Position numbers and translations under genes: made by a program. Shown here piece after piece: positions 59,401-64,000 of a stretch of DNA of 64,000 nt (position 1 is its first letter; the number at the start of each line of letters is the position of its first letter). The notes below the pieces were generated by a model, which made no database searches, was not told the origin of the DNA, and saw nothing but the letters and a program-made list of their open reading frames with translations. This stretch comes from Tubulanus polymorphus (taxonomy: Eukaryota > Nemertea > Palaeonemertea > Tubulaniformes > Tubulanidae), in assembly GCF_964204645.1 (NCBI RefSeq), contig NC_134025.1:19994001-20058000 (forward strand), read 5' to 3'.

Positions 59401-60714
59401 TAAAGTTTCAAAAGGATCACGGTATCACGATCAAATATATCAAACACTTATCAAGTTCAACAACCATGAACGTCTACTCACGCAGCCGATAAAAAGTGAC
59501 ACCTGTTATCTATTATTTTCTTATCTTATCGTTTTGAACGCGTTCTGAACTCACCAACTCGATCATATTTATCATTTCGAAGCCTATCTGAACGTTGACT
59601 TTATCTTTTTGGTGCTTTACCGGTCGCAAACTTTTATCGTACACGGATGCTGATCCATTTTGGTCTTTCCGAAATAGATACCGTAACAGTTTATGCTCGT
59701 GGTTGAGATACACGAAGTCAGAGGCATTCATGCCTGGTTTTCCTGTGAAAACGATTATGTATTTATAGCGTAGTTGGCCTCAGATATGATTCAACATTAT
59801 ATATTATTATAAATTTCAAGAACTGTTATTTATTTATTGTGTATCTGTAAGCATTTTACGTTATATCTTCCTTGTTCATTCTTGTCACTAACTGGAGCTA
59901 TAGTTCCCGACAGACAAGTGAAAATACTAGTTATTACAAGTTAGATACTAGTTATTATAATTGGCGGAGAAGCTTTGTCGTATTATCTTTCGAGGACCTG
60001 GAGCTGGTAGTCGCAGGTCATCAACGGAATCTGCGACACGTGTTATTCGCTCGGAAAATCGAGCTAGTTCCCAACCGACTAAAAAGTAGTATGTAGTATG
60101 TAGTAACTAAAAATTTAGTTACTACATATTTTACATATATATTTCATTTTTTATCTTAAAAACGTAAGTCATTAGTCACTGCCAAAGTCACTATACCCTA
60201 AAGCAGAAGGACGTATGATACACACCATCTGATTTCAATTCCTTGATAGCACACAAAGCCGTATTTACCAAGAAGGCAAGGGGTCAGTTGCCCTTGAAAC
60301 TTTGGAAAAGTGCCATTTTCGCAAATATTATTGTTATATTCTATAGAACTGCCCTTTCTCGGGTTTCTCTGCCCCCTCACCTTGAAATCCAAATGCTAGG
60401 TACGGCCCTGACTATTGTCAGGTAGGCTAAGCCAGACAGGGTTCGAGCTTGCGCTATTAGGGCTTCATACACCATTTGTATTTCCCAACAATATAACATA
60501 TATACCGGTACATACGGGGTCATATATCTTTGGATCTATATCAAACTCGATCAAAGAAACCAAACGATTTTTCATGAATGTAAATGGAACTGTAGATTTA
60601 TAGATTTAAATCACATTTACCTGATGCTATAATTGTCTTAGATGCAGCGCTAATTAGTGCGATTTGAAACAAGAGCGCGATAGACACGCAAAGCAGTAGT
60701 CTTTTGGCCGCCAT
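56415..60714 (-). CDS. nicotinic acetylcholine receptor alpha-type subunit (Cys-loop channel)
   Basis: Nine exons: 60621-60714, 59555-59742, 59355-59399, 58685-58794, 58155-58338, 57617-57890, 57156-57242, 56822-56937 and 56415-56714. They total 1398 nt and 465 residues, in phase throughout. Residues 1-31 include a signal peptide. Also seen are LRPVKHQKDKVNVQIGF, the DEKNQ loop-G region in a typical 45-nt exon, WTPESFGG, LWKPDIMLYNN, and the Cys-loop CRIDFHHFPYDQQIC with 13 spacer residues. GSWTY and YDCCPEVY follow; its vicinal cysteines (about residues 246-247) mark an alpha subunit. M2 follows GDK, suggesting a cation channel, with Leu at 9'. M3, a short cytoplasmic loop and M4 (DWKLIIMVMDRVFFLIFLVI) follow. 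The M1-M2 donor is GTGCGA at 57616; reading past it would add six residues to M2. Confidence 0.92.
57374..57588. mobile_element. short member of the TATGGTGGCTGAT palindromic-core family
   Basis: Two GAATTCTCGCGC(G/A)AGAAAAC units lie between a decayed left end and a right end GTACAGAAAAATTATTTAGT...AGAATCAGCCACCA, which matches the right end at 4190-4237. It sits in a nicotinic receptor intron, ending only 28 bp from the M1-M2 exon. Confidence 0.65.
60254..60410. mobile_element. hAT-like miniature element (copy 2 of 17176-17310)
   Basis: AAGCCGTATTTACCAAG ... TACGGCCCTG ends surround an interior collinear with 17176-17310. It lies in the first intron of the nicotinic receptor gene. Confidence 0.65.
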
Positions 60715-62440
60715 TTTAGCGTCAATTCAAACGTGCGTATATGTGTCTAATCGTGTAGTGTCTTTCAAGGCTTTCAAAAATTTTCAGTTACGCTCATTGA
60801 AGTACGTTAATGACTTTCAGTGCCTTGAAATTGGTTATACATTTATATATGTACATATATACGACGCATACCGGTTTGTTAAAACCGGTCAAATGAATAG
60901 CGTTCCAGGAACGCGCTATTCATTGAACTGGTTTTGAAGCCAGTCTGAATTTGCAGTACGGAACAACAACAACACTACTACCGTTATACATTACCGAAAA
61001 TGATTCTTAATAAATTTTTTACTATTTCTATATATATTATGTGGAATTTATTTTTTCGTTTTTACTTCGAACCACGCAAGCTCAACTACATTCACTACAC
61101 GTGAAACAAACGAAGGCTGACCTAAGTATACATGTGACCAGTGTAATGATGGTAAGATCAATGGCACGCTCAATCTTACCCATCGGTCCATATGGTTTCC
61201 TGGCATTTAAAAGTTGGTTCGTTTGATTATCAAAACATTTGTGGCGATGCAGTATCCCATTACACATCATTAAAAGCAAATACGAAGTTACTAATCAGGC
61301 AAAGTTGACAATTACTATGGAAATTGGATTGAGGGTCCTTTGATGGTGGATTTTGTTCAGGCCACCTCTGAAAAATGTACGTCTTGGTCCCATAAACATA
61401 GTCAGAAAATACACAATGCCATCGCCCACGTTCTTTTGTATTACATTTTAGACGCCAAAGTTGGTGGTGAGTTTGGGGACTTGCCAAAAAATGTTGCTAG
61501 ATGTAATGATTAGTAATTTCACTCGACAAAATGAAATTTTACTGGTTAGTTATTTAGAACAGTCTAAACTTAGCCCATTCGAATCTAAAATCAACCCAGC
61601 TTTAACGCAATTAAGTCTGTGCTAAACTGGTTCGTCCATTTAATATGTACCAACGCACGTATCGCTAGTTCACATCAAACAACGGTTTGGTACTCATCAA
61701 CATCTGTTTTCAGACTAATGGATCCCCTTTTATCCGATTATGTAATGCAGTCGACTTCGCTTAATTCGTCGTCGGTTAATTCGCATAGATAATGATTATA
61801 ATTCTAATGATAATTTTACTACTAATTTGCCTACCTAATTTGTATGAACATTAAAGGTCCCTATTTTTCCTTCGTTATTCCCTTTAATTTCCATCGGATA
61901 TAGTTTGTACTTCGTCATTCGTAATTCGTAAATCGTAGCCGTAACAACGGTTCCTTTTCATAAACAATTGAAAATGCGATGCGTAATTCGTATCCCATTG
62001 TTACGCCTGCCGGAAAGTTCAAGTTCAAGTTCAAATTATTTTCTCGGGATGCATGACAGGCTATGTACAGAGATTGAGAGAAAAAACAAACAAACAATAA
62101 AATTGACAATGTTTTAACAAGCACAATTATAGAACGAGGGAGAAAAGTAGCTTTCAGTGTGGACCAAGCAAAGCCCAAGAAACAAAGGGAAACGAAATTT
62201 GATAAGAGTTGATAAATTTCGTAAATTTCAGGAGAGTTTATATGAGTAAGCTAGAAAGATCAGGAGAATGAGCAATTAGTAGGGTTATTACATCGATGGA
62301 TATCATTGTAGGCGGAGGTGAGATAGGATCTCACTTAACGTTTTAAATTTTGTTTGCTTGTTTGTAGGATGTAATTGGAACAAGGGGTCCAGGGAAACCA
62401 TGCCCACTTGGGAAGTGGTTTCAAATGCTAAACAATCTAA
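60715..62440. other. intergenic, upstream of the nicotinic receptor gene
   Basis: It contains a 55-bp hairpin at 60881-60935 and no supported exon. The open frames here (60-90 codons) carry no recognised domain. Confidence 0.4.
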
Positions 62441-63650
62441 CAATTTCAATATTCAACGCCCCTGGAGACCATATACAAAAACCAATGACCTTGAAACTCA
62501 CCAGAGTCATAGAATATGTCAGCAGCTACGATTTTGTAATTGATTGTGATAACAAAATATGCCTCGTTACCAATTTAATATGGCAAAACTAAGTTATTCT
62601 ACTACTCAACGCCCCCTGGTGATATGTGCAAAACTTGAAACTCACCACAATCATAGAACATGTCATGAACTACAACTTAGCAATTGATCATAGTAACAAA
62701 ATATGCTTAGGTACCAATCTAATAAGGAAATACTAAGTTATTCTACTATTCAACGCCCTCTGGTGACTATATAGAATAACTAATGTCCTTAAAACTCATC
62801 ACAATCATAGATGTCATGAGCTACAACTTTGCAATTGATTGTGGTAACAAAATATGCATAAGTATAAATATAATATAGAAATAAGTTATTGTATTATTCA
62901 ACGCCCCCTGGTGGCAATATACAAAAACCAATGACCTTGAAACTCACCAAAATTATAGAACACGATGTGAGCTACAACTTTCCAATTGATTGTGGTCGCA
63001 CAATATGCTTAGGTAGTAATGTGGAAAAACTTTTTCCCACCTACGAATGAGTAATGATGAGACCAAGATGGACGCCAATTGCGCTATAATTGGCTGATCA
63101 AAAATATCTGTCTCAGGTATAAAACTTCCCTTTCCAAAGAATACCCATCACAAATTACAATGGGTAATGGCAAACCATTAGGAAGCTACAGGACTCTGAA
63201 TTCAGGCCAAAATTGACATTTTTGGACACAAAAAGGTCACAGGACGGCCATCTTGAGTCCGATCGACCCAATTTTTCTTGTGCTGATGGGCCCTTGGGGG
63301 ATTCAAATATATACGAAAGATCAAGGTAATTGACTAAAGCGTCCTCAGAATTTCCCTCAAAAACTTTAAAAACGTGTAAAAAGTGCTGATTTTGGTGAAC
63401 AACAATGGCTGCCAGTCGGCCATCTTGATTCTGACAGGGCCAGTTTTTGGGCTGAAGATGTGTCTAGGGTAGATAGACCCATGTGTAACCCAAATATCAA
63501 GACATTACATTGAAGCGTCTTCAAAACTTCCCAAAATAACTGGATTCCGTCTACGGACAAACGGACGGATGGACGGACCACGGACGAAAAGTGAACGCAA
63601 TAGCCCGCTGGGAGTAAAGTTCCAAGTGGGCTAAAAAGGTACTTTTTGCC
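62440..63650. mobile_element. Helitron/pearl-like element with tandem-repeat core
   Basis: CAACGCC(C/T)(C)CTGG starts units at 62454, 62607, 62751 and 62899 (spacing 144-153 bp); each continues with ACCTTGAAACTCA, AATTGAT(T)GTG and ACAAAATATGC. After about 63020 a non-repeated arm follows, with CGGACGGATGGACGGACCACGG split as short CGGACGGA words. The element ends at a 33-bp hairpin (63601-63633, TAGCCCGCTGGGA / TTCCAAGTGGGCTA) followed by AAAA. A tandem core plus a 3' hairpin is the known layout of bivalve pearl and other non-autonomous Helitron-like elements. No Rep/helicase is present. Confidence 0.55.
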
Positions 63651-64000
63651 AGATATGCGTGGTCTAATTGAATGTTTTTTTCTGATGTTGACTAAAGGAG
63701 ACAAATTTTCCTAGATGAAGTAATTAGAAAAGTAATGTGGTGGATATTTGATGGTGTTTTGAATAAATAGTGCAGTTTAGTAGCACTGTGTGTGCAGTAT
63801 ATTCAAGAGTTGGTGATTATTCGAACAATCTTCTTTTGGGGTAAGTAGGCACTTTTGATCATAAGGGGAGTGATCCCCCGGGCTCAAGCTTCAAATGGGG
63901 ATAGAGTAGGTGTGGTAAAGAGGGAGTAAATTTTGTGTGTCTAGGATGAAGTTTTGTTTATGTGAGTGATTTTCTTGTGTAGGCTATGTCGCTGTGTTTT
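63651..64000. other. unannotated right edge
   Basis: No gene or recognised repeat is seen. Confidence 0.4.

Noticed and set aside
63366-63704. 112-codon open frame with RPSVRLSVD
   Set aside because: It arises from the CGGACGGA repeats and hairpin arm of the Helitron/pearl-like element, not from a gene.

Overview
This window is nuclear DNA from an invertebrate animal. It is AT-rich, its genes carry many GT-AG introns, and all the protein families are metazoan. The mix of gustatory-receptor-like, nicotinic-receptor-like, ShKT/vWA, TSSK and GM2-activator genes, together with tRNA-derived SINEs and a Helitron/pearl-like repeat, suggests a marine lophotrochozoan, perhaps a mollusc. The species cannot be named from the sequence.

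Layout: 16-505 is an exact-looking 245-bp tandem duplication. 868-5737 (+) is the 3' half (TM5-TM12) of an SLC6 amino-acid transporter, with a palindromic 30-bp repeat array in one intron. 5.7-14.2 kb is intergenic, with a 523-bp MITE and a dead LINE. 14205-15144 (+) is a complete GM2-activator-like gene. 19442-19819 (-) is a small secreted Cys-rich protein resembling eclosion hormone. 20-29.7 kb is intergenic and rich in miniature elements. 29737-31352 (-) and 31650-32729 (+) are two divergent testis-specific-type (TSSK) kinases, one spliced and one intronless. 33702-45382 (-) is a 20-exon gene for a secreted protein with 11 ShKT and 3 vWA domains, reconstructed here with every splice phase agreeing. 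45.4-49 kb is intergenic with a SINE. 49959-51071 (+) is a broken peptide-receptor GPCR. 51774-55434 (-) is a gustatory-receptor-like 7TM gene in three exons. 56415-60714 (-) is a nine-exon nicotinic acetylcholine receptor alpha-type subunit. 60.7-64 kb is intergenic and ends in a tandem-repeat-cored Helitron/pearl-like element.

The genes do not form a pathway; they are ordinary neighbours in an animal genome. The most unusual material is non-coding. First, tiny palindromes (20, 35, 44 and 80 bp) share the ends CCATGGAC/GTCCATGG, and three of the four clear copies are bounded by exact 5-bp direct repeats, as expected of extremely small mobile elements. Second, a family of foldback elements shares the end TATGGTGGCTGAT but carries quite different palindromic repeat cores. 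Third, one MITE-filled site (53 kb) has an apparent empty counterpart (21 kb) in the same window. The ShKT/vWA gene is the most interesting coding locus: six of its ShKT exons are three tandem copies of a two-exon cassette.
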